A stretch of DNA of 64,000 nucleotides, taken from positions 62,001 to 126,000 of the forward strand of contig NZ_CP109190.1 in assembly GCF_041438805.1 (NCBI RefSeq), written 5' to 3'. Of the stretch, positions 17,368-25,825 are shown one piece after another; position 1 is the stretch's first letter, and each line of letters opens with the position of its first letter. The notes under the pieces are model-generated. The model did not search any database. It had not been told where the DNA came from and saw only the letters and a list, made by a program, of their open reading frames with translations. This DNA is from Streptomyces sp. NBC_01707 (lineage in GTDB: Bacteria; Actinomycetota; Actinomycetes; Streptomycetales; Streptomycetaceae). A program made the position numbers and the translations under genes.

Positions 17368-18732
17368 CTATCTGCGGCGCAGGCGGGCCAGGATCCCGTT
17401 GACCTCGGCGGACTCCGCAGCCGTGACCGCCCGTTCAGTCGTGGGCGGCTGCTGGCTGGCCGTGATCTTGCGGCAAACCGTGCACGGGCCGCCTGTGGCC
17501 GCTGGCTCGCCCCAGGCATCGCCGGGGTAGACCAGGCCACCGCAGGACGGGCACTCCCACTTGTCCGCCTCCCGACGACGCAGCTCCTCCTCCCGCTCCT
17601 GGCGGCGGCGCTCCTCCTTGGCTTCACGCTCCTGGCTGCGCTGTTCTTCGCGGGCGTGGTACTCGTCTTTGGTGCCGGTGTTGGTGAGAGCCTCGGTGAT
17701 CGGCTGCCAGTCACTGTGACCGAAGCGCCACCACACCGGCCCGTGGGGGCCGTGGGTGCGTAGCTGGTCGAGGTGGGTCGCGATGACGGGGACCGTGCCG
17801 GCGTGGTCCCACCACCCGTCTTCCTCCGTATCCTTGGGCGACCAGCCGTGTGGGTTCTGCCAGCGGGGCTGCCAGCACGTGCGGGACAGATCGCGGACGG
17901 CCTTGATGCGGTTCATCCGAGCCTGCGCGCCGACGTCCTTCGTGAAGACCAGGGCGACGGGCGGGAAGCCGCCTCTGCCGGAGTCGTCCCACAGCGTCGA
18001 CCACAACGGGACGTCACGCCCGTGGTCGCTCTTCACCTGGCGGCCGAAGAAGCGTCGGTAGCGCTCGATCTTCGCGGCGACGACCGCGGCGGGTTCGGTG
18101 TGGTTGTCGACCTCCACGAACAACACCGGCACCTGGTCCTCCGGCGCCGTCAGGACCGCATCGGCACGCAGGCTGCCTCTGGCGGGGGTCGTGAACGTGC
18201 CCGTGACCGGAAGGGCGACTTCGGTCTCCCAGCCCCGCAGGTGCCCGAGCCCTCGCGGCCGTACCGGGAGCACGCGATCTGGGGCGGGGCGGGTGGTGCG
18301 GCGGGCGACGGGTTTCGTCGGCAGGGGCGGGGACTGGCGGAACGCGTCGATCGTGTCCGTCACCGCCAGAGCGTGCGCGGCGCCGGCCTTCGCCGCGTCC
18401 CTCGCGGTGCCGCCCATCTCCCGTAGCGGCCGCCTCAGCTCCGACGCGGCCGCCGCGAGCCCGGCCGTCGTCAGGTTCCACGAGTCCCGCCGCACCGGCC
18501 GCCCGTTCGCCCCCGGACTGGACGTCCGGCCGACCGACTCCATGAGCCCGGCGTGCCGCAGGTCCTTGCACGCGTTACGCACCGTCTGCGGATCCGCCGT
18601 GCCTGGCAGCACCAACTGCCGCAACTGCTCCGCCGTCGCGACCTTCACCACACCCAACGCCAACAACACCAGACCCCGCGCCCTGGCCGTCGAGTTGTAC
18701 GGCCACTCCGCCCTACCCATCCGCTCCCCCAT
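17368..18732 (-). CDS. Replication-relaxation family protein
   Basis: 454 aa from ATG 18732 (MGERMGRAEWPYNSTARARG). An N-terminal winged helix (VVKVATAEQLRQLVLPGTAD, QTVRNACKDLRHAGLMESVG) is followed by a nuclease-like alpha/beta region (RADAVLTAPEDQVPVLFVEV, KIERYRRFF), a glutamate-rich coil, and CPSCGG/CTVC zinc pairs before NGILARLRRR. Family members are linked to initiation of plasmid replication in actinomycetes and Gram-positives. Four 12-bp repeats lie 178 bp upstream of the start. The 3' end recurs as relics at 12923 and 15312. ATGs further upstream in the frame look non-coding. Confidence 0.78.
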   Translation of the reverse strand: MGERMGRAEWPYNSTARARGLVLLALGVVKVATAEQLRQLVLPGTADPQTVRNACKDLRHAGLMESVGRTSSPGANGRPVRRDSWNLTTAGLAAAASELRRPLREMGGTARDAAKAGAAHALAVTDTIDAFRQSPPLPTKPVARRTTRPAPDRVLPVRPRGLGHLRGWETEVALPVTGTFTTPARGSLRADAVLTAPEDQVPVLFVEVDNHTEPAAVVAAKIERYRRFFGRQVKSDHGRDVPLWSTLWDDSGRGGFPPVALVFTKDVGAQARMNRIKAVRDLSRTCWQPRWQNPHGWSPKDTEEDGWWDHAGTVPVIATHLDQLRTHGPHGPVWWRFGHSDWQPITEALTNTGTKDEYHAREEQRSQEREAKEERRRQEREEELRRREADKWECPSCGGLVYPGDAWGEPAATGGPCTVCRKITASQQPPTTERAVTAAESAEVNGILARLRRR

Positions 18733-18909
18733 CCCTCGCCCGGCCCCACGGCGGACAGCACAACTGCTCGCCGGCCCCGGCCCGCCACCGTGTCTGTCCA
18801 AGTCCCCTTCACCGACAACAAACAGTCGGTAAAGGGGAGTCGGTGCGGCGGGCAAGCCACGAAACGGTCATTGACCTGCACGGCAACCAGTCACCGCGTC
18901 AATGATCAC

Positions 18910-18957
18910 TGTAGACCAGAGTGTAGGGGCGACTGTAGGGCGGGCTGTAGGGAAAAG
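18910..18957. repeat. Four 12-bp iteron-like repeats (TGTAG at exact 12-bp spacing)
   Basis: TGTAG occurs at 18910, 18922, 18934 and 18946, each exactly 12 bp after the last; units 2-4 share TGTAGGG. The cluster lies upstream of the divergent replication-relaxation gene in about 500 bp without a convincing gene. Spacing near one helical turn and the position suggest initiator-binding iterons or an autoregulatory operator. Confidence 0.6.
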
Positions 18958-19076
18958 TGCAAGGCACGACCAAGGCTTGCCCGGCTCATCGGCCGCTCAT
19001 CGGTCACGCATCATCCTGCGCCCGGAACGCGAGCGGTCATGGCGACGAGCGGACCATCAGCTCGATAGTGAGGGCA

Positions 19077-19155
19077 CAGACCGGCAGAGCTCCGGTGCCG
19101 CACCGGACACCACTCACCACGCCCCATGACCGACCAGCAGACGAGCCGGCCGCGG
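19077..19155. repeat. Long direct repeat, copy 1
   Basis: Begins CAGACCGGCAGAGCTCCGGTG, includes CTCACCACGCCCCATGA and ends GCCGCGG. Copy 2 is at 20329-20414. The stretch 18735-19377 otherwise holds only the iterons and no gene I can support. Confidence 0.6.
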
Positions 19156-19377
19156 ACCAACCAGGTGACGTACACGCCGCCCGCTCGCGCGTCACCGCCC
19201 CGACATCCCACCCAGCGCCGAGAGTGAATCCCAGCAGCGCCCAGGCCCCACCCTGAATGGCGCCAGCCCTGAAGCTCCCGGGACGGCGCCTGGACACCGT
19301 CGTCCCGAGAGCCACGGCACAAACGACTGGTAGGCGGGCGACCTTCGCCAGCCGCACCGCCGACCGGCCGTGGTGTG

Positions 19378-19686
19378 TCAGCCGGCCTGCGAAATGCCCT
19401 GCACGAGCTGGGTCAGGACGCTCAGAGCTCCCTGACCGAAGTCTGTCGGGGCAATCAACACCCCTAGCGCCAGCACGATGACCACGGTGAACTTCTCGTC
19501 CAGACGGCTTCTGGCCTGTGTCCGACGGCGCGGCCGCAGAACGACAATGACAGCGAGCAGCACCGCCACGTTGATCGTCAGCACCCGACCAGTCCCCCCG
19601 TACAAGAGAGCATCGTCCGTCCTCTTGTGTAGCGCGAGACCGGTACGAGAGTGGTCCGGTTGCCGATCATTGGCGGCAAAGCGCAC
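19378..19686 (-). CDS. Small two-span membrane protein
   Basis: 102 aa at most. Hydrophobic segments VLTINVAVLLAVIVVL and FTVVIVLALGVLIAP flank a basic stretch (RPRRRTQARSRLDEK); the last part is GQGALSVLTQLVQGISQAG. The first 25 residues look poor, so translation may begin later, near DDALLYGGTG. Small membrane proteins of this pattern accompany Streptomyces plasmid transfer or spread genes; the role here is a guess. It lies between the two long direct repeats. Confidence 0.55.
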   Translation of the reverse strand: MRFAANDRQPDHSRTGLALHKRTDDALLYGGTGRVLTINVAVLLAVIVVLRPRRRTQARSRLDEKFTVVIVLALGVLIAPTDFGQGALSVLTQLVQGISQAG

Positions 19687-19809
19687 CCCTGGCCGGATTC
19701 CTCGAGGATGCGACCTACAGAGGCATCACGATGGCGGCAACTGGCTTAGGTCGCACGGCAAGAGCATGGGGGGCTGGACGCGCGGGATCTGCCGGACCAG
19801 GGTGTGTAG

Positions 19810-20256
19810 ATGAACGACGACAACCATGCAGATGAGACGCCGCAGGACCGGATCGCGAAGGTCGCGCTCTACCTTGAATCGGTCAAGGCCCGGATGCCCG
19901 CGGAAGAGTTCGAGACCCTGCACCAGGCCGTGCGCGAGATGGCCCGCCTGCTCGCCGACGGCCGAGAGGGCTTTTGGGAGGCCGGCAACCGCGAGAACTT
20001 CACGGACACCATCCAGAAAGAGTTCCTCACCGTGATGGCGATCGTGACGACCGGCCGCATGGACCACCAGGTCGTGGACATGCCCGGCCCCGACGGCAGC
20101 CCCGGCTACGCAGTCGTCACCCCAGAACTCGCCAACGACCCCGACGAACTGGCGAAGCTCCGCGAGAAGATCACTAACTGGGCGACCGAACGCGAAACCA
20201 TCAACACCGAGCTGGACGGCATCGCCCGCGCCAGCGGCACCGACACAGACCATTGA
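19810..20256 (+). CDS. Hypothetical acidic protein
   Basis: 148 aa, start MNDDNHADETPQDRIAKVAL. Rich in Asp/Glu and predicted mostly helical (YLESVKARMPAEEFETLHQA; REMARLLADGREGFWEAG), ending with a long helix. No domain recognised. The TAG in GTAG just ahead and a weak GGTGTG upstream make the start plausible. It sits between the two direct repeats and upstream of parA-like genes, so a plasmid maintenance role is possible. Confidence 0.6.
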   Translation: MNDDNHADETPQDRIAKVALYLESVKARMPAEEFETLHQAVREMARLLADGREGFWEAGNRENFTDTIQKEFLTVMAIVTTGRMDHQVVDMPGPDGSPGYAVVTPELANDPDELAKLREKITNWATERETINTELDGIARASGTDTDH

Positions 20257-20328
20257 CACCATCCGTTCCCACCGTGACTCGCGGCAGTCCTGGTGAGCGG
20301 CGGCAGCAAGCCCCCACGACAGAAGGTG

Positions 20329-20414
20329 CAGACCGGCAGAGCTCCGGTGCTCCACGGGACGCGGCTCACCACGCCCCATGAGCGACCAGACACCAGCAGA
20401 CGAGTCTGCCGCGG
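20329..20414. repeat. Long direct repeat, copy 2
   Basis: Partner of 19077-19155, with a 7-base insertion (ACACCAG repeated) and a few substitutions. It lies about 200 bp upstream of the ParA gene, in the 358-bp interval after 20256, where no gene is supported. A centromere-like or operator role is possible. Confidence 0.6.
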
Positions 20415-20614
20415 GCCATGATGACGCCGCCATCTCGTGCGTCAACCCACGGTCCGGACCGGCTTCACCCACTCGCATCGACCGGGTGAAGCCGCGTCAA
20501 TTCACACAGACCGGGACGTCGCCGCCCGCGCCAGAGTGAGTATGGTGACGCCATGGCCTCTCCATACCCTGACGGAGACCGGGAAAAGGTGGCGTCCAAG
20601 CTTCCCCCTGTGCA

Positions 20615-21808
20615 GTGCTCGGCCTGGACATTCAGGATGCCGCCACCACGGCCATCATCAGCTGGTGCAGCGGTGGCACGTCCGTTCCCGACGTAGACAC
20701 CGCAGGAGCGAAGTCGTTCTCCACTTGGCTGCCTACGGGCATGTACGACGACTTCAAAGCGACCTGCACCGACCGCAATCTGTCGTACATTCAGGGCCTC
20801 GCGCAAAGTATCCGGGCCTGGCTGGAGGACAACCCCTCCCCGAAGCAGGTCGGCCTTCCCGCCCCGCCGCGCCGGATCATCGTGTGCAATCAGAAGGGTG
20901 GCGTCGGCAAGACCACGATCTCTGCAGGGATCGCAGAGGCTCACGCCGAGACGGCGGGTATCGGCGTCAAATGCCTCCACAACTTCGTGGGCACCCTCAC
21001 CGACACCGAGCTTGAACGACTGAACCGCACTCGTGAGCAGCTTCTGGCTGTCGTCGCCGATTACACGGCGGGCGGTCAGCGAGTCCTCCTGGTCGACTAC
21101 GACCCGCAGCTCCACCTGAGTAACCAGCTCGGCATCACGCCCATCGCTGTGGGGGAAGACAGCCTGGTCACTCACATGACGGGAGACCCCAAGGGGGAGA
21201 TCAGCGATCTGGTCGTCACCATCGACAATCCCCGGTTCGCAGGCCGGCTTCACGTCCTGCCGGGCACCCGGAAGGGATTTCTGCTCGACTCCAAACTGGC
21301 GCTCACGGCCGCTCAGTCCCGGGGTTTCCAGAAGGATTCAGCGCTAGAGCGTGCCCTGCACCCGCTTGAGGCCGACTACGACGTCATCCTCATCGACTCT
21401 CCGCCAAGCCTCGGTCTCAGTATGGATGCCGGCCTCTATTACGGGCGCAGGCGGCCCAACGAGAAGCCTGGACGCTCTGGCGTGCTTATCCCTGTGCAGT
21501 CCGAGGACAGCTCAGCCGACGCGTACGAGATGCTTGTCGACCAAATCGGTGACCTGGAGGCTGACCTGCATCTTGAGATCGACCGGCTTGGCATCGTGGT
21601 GAACCTCTTCGACAGCCGTCGCGGCTACATCGCCACGTCGTCGCTGGAGGAGTGGCACAACGTGGAGGACCAGAGCGTGATCGCTGTGGTGGACGCCCTC
21701 AAGGAGCAGCGCGAGAGCGTCCGGCTCAAGAGGCCATTGCTGTCCTACGTCCCGGAGAGCAAGCAGGCTAACGTCATGCGGCTGATCGTGGCGGGAGCCG
21801 GTAAGTGA
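20615..21808 (+). CDS. parA: ParA-family partition ATPase
   Basis: 397 aa from GTG 20615. Residues 30-75 hold a small DNA-binding-like region (SFSTWLPTGMYDDFKATCTD). The deviant Walker A motif is NQKGGVGKTT, followed by VLLVDYDPQ (Walker A') and VILIDSPPS (Walker B). It is a deviant-Walker ATPase that segregates DNA with a ParB partner. A segment after the P-loop (LTDTELERLNRTREQLLAVV) is an insertion relative to short chromosomal ParA, which is seen in plasmid types. The parB-like gene overlaps its stop by 4 bp, so the pair is an operon. A later start is possible. Confidence 0.85.
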   Translation: MLGLDIQDAATTAIISWCSGGTSVPDVDTAGAKSFSTWLPTGMYDDFKATCTDRNLSYIQGLAQSIRAWLEDNPSPKQVGLPAPPRRIIVCNQKGGVGKTTISAGIAEAHAETAGIGVKCLHNFVGTLTDTELERLNRTREQLLAVVADYTAGGQRVLLVDYDPQLHLSNQLGITPIAVGEDSLVTHMTGDPKGEISDLVVTIDNPRFAGRLHVLPGTRKGFLLDSKLALTAAQSRGFQKDSALERALHPLEADYDVILIDSPPSLGLSMDAGLYYGRRRPNEKPGRSGVLIPVQSEDSSADAYEMLVDQIGDLEADLHLEIDRLGIVVNLFDSRRGYIATSSLEEWHNVEDQSVIAVVDALKEQRESVRLKRPLLSYVPESKQANVMRLIVAGAGK

Positions 21809-22830
21809 GCAAGAAGGACCAACTGGGACGGGGTGCTTCGTTCAGGGGCAGCGCCCGCCGGAACGCCATCGACCGAACCATCCGCAGCGGTGATCCAGCC
21901 GATACGTCGGCTCTAACCGACCTGCCGGTCCCGGCGATCAGCGATAACCCGGATAACCCGCGCAATCATCTCCGCAACTTGGAAAACACCGTTGAATCGG
22001 TGCGCGAAGTCCACGTCATCCTGCCCATCGTGGTCGGCACCGTCGATACGTACGTCCGCAGCCGACCCGACCGGGCCGACGATCTGGCTTCTGGTTCCCA
22101 GTACGTGGTCATCGACGGCCACCGGCGCCTGGAAGCTGCTCGGCAGGTCGGCCTGGCCACCATCCCCGTATGAGTGGATGACGCGCGACTGAGCACCGAC
22201 GAGAAGATCCTTGAGTCCGCGTTCATCGCGAACTACCACCGCGAGGGCATGACGGACCTTGAGGAAGCCCATGCATTGAAGCAACTGGTCGACTACTACG
22301 GGGGCTCACAAACGAAGGCATGTAAGCGGCTGTCCATGTCTCCCTCAACGCTCTCGAGCAAGCTGTCGCTTCTGAAGCTGTCCCCTGAGCTGCAGAAGGA
22401 CTTGATGACCGGGGAGCGGAAGACCGAACACGTCCGCAACCTGAGCAAGCTGGCGCCGGAAGCCCAGAAGACCAAAGCGAACGAGCGAGCTGAGGCGGCA
22501 CAGCGTAGGTCACGAACCCGGCACACACCTGTCGCTGAGGCCGCAGATTTTCACGGCGTGAAGAATAGCGACACGGTAACGGTCGACGCGCAGGGCCCAC
22601 CGCCAGTCGTCACCGACAGGCAGGACGCGCCCGAGGAGGCCATTCCGGAGCAACGGGACGCGGACGCCGGTGCGGGCCTGGAGGGCCCGGCTGCGGGAAA
22701 GAAATTCCCGTACCACAGCGGGGTGGAGGCAGGGGGCCTGCTCCTTTTCAAGATGCCGGCGGAGGAACGCGACAAGGTCTTGGAGATGCTCCTTCGGGAC
22801 CGTGACGAGCGCCGGGCGAACGTCAGCTGA
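21805..22830 (+). pseudogene. parB: ParB-family partition protein gene with an in-frame TGA
   Basis: GTG 21805 overlaps parA. The N-terminal ParB nuclease-like fold is visible (ISDNPDNPRNHL; YVVIDGHRRLEAARQVGLAT, then IPV), and the frame meets TGA at 22171-22173. The same frame continues without a gap through LSTDEKILESAFIANYHREG, SQTKACKRLSMSPSTLSSKL (HTH) and a C-terminal domain to 22830. A CGA-to-TGA change would explain it. The GTG at 22174 directly after the stop could allow restart. Expected role: centromere binding with ParA. Either a nonsense mutation, a sequencing error, or two coupled polypeptides. Confidence 0.78.
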
Positions 22831-22867
22831 AGCGACAGCCAACTGATCGCAGCGCCCTGAAACGCAA

Positions 22868-22910
22868 AACAGGGCCGTGGCCTCCGACAAGCGGAGGCCA
22901 CGGCCCTGTT
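22868..22910. terminator. Strong hairpin terminator after parAB
   Basis: A perfect 19-bp stem (22868-22886 with 22892-22910) and 5-base loop 38 bp past the parB end. It begins AACAGGGCCG and its mirror ends in a short T run (CTGTT), so it could stop transcription from either side. It is the best intrinsic terminator in the window. Confidence 0.88.
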
Positions 22911-23004
22911 GATGAGCAGTGTCGAGCTGTGATCAGCGAGACCGGATGGAGCGAAGCAGGCCCGCGAAGCCCAGCTTCCAGCGGTCCCAGAGGGCCGGGG
23001 CAGC

Positions 23005-23364
23005 TCAAAGTGTCCCGCGCGGGACTCTTTTGAAGTGAGCTGAGTGCCTGTCCCTGGTGTGGAAGGGTGGGCGGTGCCGGGGTGGGCGTCCGGTGTATGG
23101 CGCCGGTGACGGAACGGCCACCCCGGGCATTTGTCTGTCAAGCGTGGTCGTCGTCGTCCTTGCGCGGCGCGGTTTGGTGTCGGAGACGAACCGGCTCTCG
23201 CCGGGATGCGCCAGATTCCAGTTCTCCGCACAAACCTTGTGGGAGGCCTCCCCCGCGTGGGAGCGCAGCGGGGTCGGGTTTCCGCAGAGCACCCACGGTG
23301 CGGGACGGCGGTAGTGGAGGCCGTCGCGCCAGTCGAGCAGCACGGGCTGCCCGGGCGTGGTCAT
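23005..23364 (-). CDS. Hypothetical basic protein
   Basis: 119 aa: MTTPGQPVLLDWRDGLHYRR then PAPWVLCGNPTPLRSHAGEA and HKVCAENWNLAHPGESRFVS. Two spaced cysteines with His could bind zinc. The N-terminal half resembles a small protein I have seen repeatedly in Streptomyces integrative elements; the Thr/Pro/Arg-rich C-terminus is probably disordered. The start overlaps the stop of the small gene at 23361-23510 (ATGA), indicating an operon. Function unknown. Confidence 0.65.
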   Translation of the reverse strand: MTTPGQPVLLDWRDGLHYRRPAPWVLCGNPTPLRSHAGEASHKVCAENWNLAHPGESRFVSDTKPRRARTTTTTLDRQMPGVAVPSPAPYTGRPPRHRPPFHTRDRHSAHFKRVPRGTL

Positions 23365-23510
23365 GGCCGGGTGGTGGTGCGTGCCGCGGTACCGGGTCGT
23401 CCTTCGCGGCGACCGTTGACGCTGGGCACTGTGGTGAAGCCCTCTCCTCGCAGCGGGACGGCCATGGCCGTGATGTGGAGCGTCTTCCTCGGTAACGCGA
23501 GCGTGGTCAT
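23361..23510 (-). CDS. Very small protein coupled to the downstream gene
   Basis: 49 aa: MTTLALPRKTLHITAMAVPL then RGEGFTTVPSVNGRREGRP. ATG at 23510 with GAAGCCACC upstream. The 4-bp overlap with the next gene supports translation. Function unknown. Confidence 0.5.
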   Translation of the reverse strand: MTTLALPRKTLHITAMAVPLRGEGFTTVPSVNGRREGRPGTAARTTTRP

Positions 23511-23611
23511 AATGGTGGCTTCCTCTCGTAGCGCTACGGGATGGAAAGCCCGGAACAGCCGTCCAGCCGGGAAGTTGCGCCGGCTGTTCCGGGCATCGTG
23601 CTGTTCGGAGC

Positions 23612-24099
23612 TCAGGCAGCCAGCTGGTGGCCTGCGGCCGGGGGAGCGATGTAACTGTGCGGGTCGGCTGGGGTCCCGTCGTGACATTCCAGGCAGCTGT
23701 CGATCGAGGTAGGCAGAACGAAGTGGTAGCGGCGGCGGCAGATGCCGCACGTCTCCCTGGCTGCCATGGCCTTGTCGAGCGCGGCTTCCTTGGCGAGCGT
23801 CATGGGGCGGACCGGTAGCGCTTCGCGATCTCGTACAGCAGCCCGTTCTTCGGGCCGCGCGTCTCAACTTCGGCGACCGGGTCCTGACCTCCGGGCCGTA
23901 AGCCCATGGCCCTGAGCTGGCGTTTCGTGGCGGGCCCGGACGGTGCGCACAGGCGTTTGAACACCGGGGTCGTCGCCTCGGGCTCGGCTGCGGCATGCGG
24001 GTCGACGTCGGCCACGTCGTGGCCGGCCGCCATCACGCACCCCAGGGATGGGGTGGGGCGGGGCCGGCCGATCCGGCGGCGTGGACGCGGGGTGAGCAT
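23612..24099 (-). pseudogene. RRQRL-motif zinc-binding protein, split by a frameshift
   Basis: The first part (ATG 24099) contains ATKRQLRAMGLRPGGQDPVA and GLLYEIAKRYRSAP, then TGA. The second part begins at the overlapping ATG 23803: MTLAKEAALDKAMAARETCG, then CRRRYHFVLPTSIDSCLECH. In intact relatives the R-R-Q-R-L-like motif, the LRPGGQ motif, the TPAxEAALxKAMAAR segment and CxxC pairs are one chain. The two frames overlap by 4 bp, so either one base is missing or the halves are translationally coupled. These proteins accompany Streptomyces conjugative elements. Confidence 0.65.
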
Positions 24100-24133
24100 G
24101 GTGGGGCTCCTTCGCAGAGACGATCCGTACGTG

Positions 24134-25263
24134 AGAGGTCGTTTTCGTCCAATGTTTCATCCCGAGATGGGCTTTTTGGCGGCCTTTTTCGGGTCGCGCC
24201 AGGAGATTGTGTTCTCGCCGGTGAGGCGGCGGGCCATGAGGTCGGTCATTGCGATGTGGACCACTGCTTCGGACCGGGTGGGCAGAGTTTCGTAGTCGCG
24301 GACCAGGCGCCGGTGGAGCATGAGCCAGCCGTAGGTTCGCTCGACTGCCCACCGCTTCGGTATGGGGGTGAATCCCCTGGTCCCGGGGGTGCGGGCGGTG
24401 ATTTCCATGTCGATGCCGAGAGTTGCGGCATGCTCGACGAGGTGCTGGCGGTAGCCGCCGTCGACCCATGCCTTTCGGATGCCGGGGTGTTGTGCGGCGA
24501 CTTGGTCCAGGAGTCGGGTGCCGGCGATGGAGTCCTGCACGCTCGCCGCGGTGACCAGCACGGCGAGCAAGAGTCCGAGCGTGTCGGTGACGATGCTCCG
24601 CTTCCGGCCGACGATCTTCTTACCGGCATCGATGCCCTGACTGGAGGCGTGGACGCTGGTGGAGGTCTTGACGCTCTGCGCGTCGATCACGCAGGCCGAC
24701 GGCTCGCCGTCCCGTCCCTCCGTCCCCCGTAAGAGCTGCCGGAGCAGGCCGTTGAGCTGGGCGAACACGCCCTCATCGGCCCATTTGGCGAAGTAGCCGT
24801 AGACCGTGTTCCAGTGCGGGAAGTCGTGCGGGAGGTAGCGCCACTGGACCCCGGTGCGGTCGACGTACAAGATCGCATCCATGATGTCGCGCAGGTCGTG
24901 CTCGGGCGGTCGCCCGAAGTCCAGGGCCCTGCCACGGCGCTCGAAACGCCAAGCGGCAAGTACCGGTTCAATCAACTGCCAGAGGGCATCGGACAGATCA
25001 CTCGGATACGGACGTCGCTTCGGCATGCTTCCGGCGTACCGCCGCAGACTGAGTGCGCCCAGGCGCACGGCAATGACGACGAAAGCATACGGGCCACGAA
25101 GGCCGGGCTTTCTGGGATGAGACAGGCGCAAAACACATCCCGCCCCACCCGTCACCCCGCCCGTCCAAGAGGTCCCGAAACACACCTGCTACCTCACCAT
25201 CACCGCGACCACACGCTTTCAGAATCGGCCTATAGCAAGGCAATGCAGATGAAAACGACCTCT
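24134..25263. mobile_element. IS5-family insertion sequence (about 1.13 kb)
   Basis: Terminal inverted repeats AGAGGTCGTTTTCGTC (24134-24149) and its near-complement at 25248-25263 (one mismatch) bracket an intact transposase gene. No clear target duplication was seen. It inserted about 35 bp upstream of the RRQRL gene start and may separate that gene from its promoter. Confidence 0.82.
24157..25026 (-). CDS. IS5-family transposase
   Basis: 289 aa from ATG 25026 (MPKRRPYPSDLSDALWQLIE). An N-terminal DUF4096-like domain (VQWRYLPHDFPHWNTVYGYF) is followed by a DDE domain: ACVIDAQSVKTS (Asp 1), KAWVDGGYR (Asp 2) and RWAVERTYGWLMLHRRLVRD (Glu, with the Y-(2)-R-(3)-E signature). Intact and of normal length, so possibly active. 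Only one frame is used and no programmed shift is needed. The gene is oriented away from the zinc-ribbon gene to its right. Confidence 0.9.
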   Translation of the reverse strand: MPKRRPYPSDLSDALWQLIEPVLAAWRFERRGRALDFGRPPEHDLRDIMDAILYVDRTGVQWRYLPHDFPHWNTVYGYFAKWADEGVFAQLNGLLRQLLRGTEGRDGEPSACVIDAQSVKTSTSVHASSQGIDAGKKIVGRKRSIVTDTLGLLLAVLVTAASVQDSIAGTRLLDQVAAQHPGIRKAWVDGGYRQHLVEHAATLGIDMEITARTPGTRGFTPIPKRWAVERTYGWLMLHRRLVRDYETLPTRSEAVVHIAMTDLMARRLTGENTISWRDPKKAAKKPISG

Positions 25264-25354
25264 GAGTGACTGTTTTCAATCCCCGGTTTTGGGTAGCTTT
25301 GGGCCTTAGGCTGGCTGGCTGTCCGAGGGCGCCGGGGAGGCCGGAAAACGGGTA

Positions 25355-25588
25355 TGCGGCGGTTGTGGTGAACGGCTGAGGCCGGACGCGCGGCCCGCTG
25401 CCGTGTTCGGCTCGGCGGCGTGTCGTTCCAGGCAGTGGCGCCGTGACCGCCGGTTGCGCAAGCGGGTGGCCGCTGAGTTGAGCGGTGTCGGCCGGGCCGA
25501 GTGTCCCGAGTGCGGGGCGACTTGGGTGGCCGGGGTAGATCGGCGTTCGAACGCCGTTTACTGCTCGCGGCTGTCCTGTCTCAATTGA
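25355..25588 (+). CDS. Zinc-ribbon protein, truncated at both ends
   Basis: The open frame reads CGGCGERLRPDARPAAVFGS, ACRSRQWRRDRRLRKRVAAE, then CPECGATWVAGVDRRSNAVY and CSRLSCLN. Two pairs of cysteines with a basic spacer resemble small Streptomyces zinc-ribbon proteins. The normal continuation after YCS is lost: the last codons come from a different sequence beginning CTGTCCTGTCTCAATTGATC. No good start is visible; GTG 25403 is the only obvious one. Probably a remnant. Confidence 0.45.
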   Translation, partial: CGGCGERLRPDARPAAVFGSAACRSRQWRRDRRLRKRVAAELSGVGRAECPECGATWVAGVDRRSNAVYCSRLSCLN

Positions 25589-25680
25589 TCTTGCCGATAG
25601 CCGGTCCCCTGAGCTGGGCCTATGCAATCAGGGTTGAGACGGGACTGTGGACCGATCTCATTTGATGTTGCCGGTGGGAG
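25579..25680. repeat. Imperfect direct repeat, possible transposon end
   Basis: TCTCAATTGATCTTGCCG (from about 25578) recurs as TCTCATTTGATGTTGCCG (from about 25658), three mismatches and about 80 bp apart. It begins where the zinc-ribbon gene is cut. Tandem sites like this are typical of transposase or recombinase binding at an element end. The rest of 25589-25825 holds no gene I can support. Confidence 0.4.
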
Positions 25681-25825
25681 GCGAGATGGCCCGCGTGTCT
25701 CACGTCGTATTGTCGGTTGCGCTTGTTCCTGGTCCTCAGGACGCGACAGAGAGCTCGTGCCCCTGCGGGTCCCGCGCATGGCGGGCGAGTATCGGGGTCG
25801 CCCTCAGGGCTGGGCAGGTGCCCAA

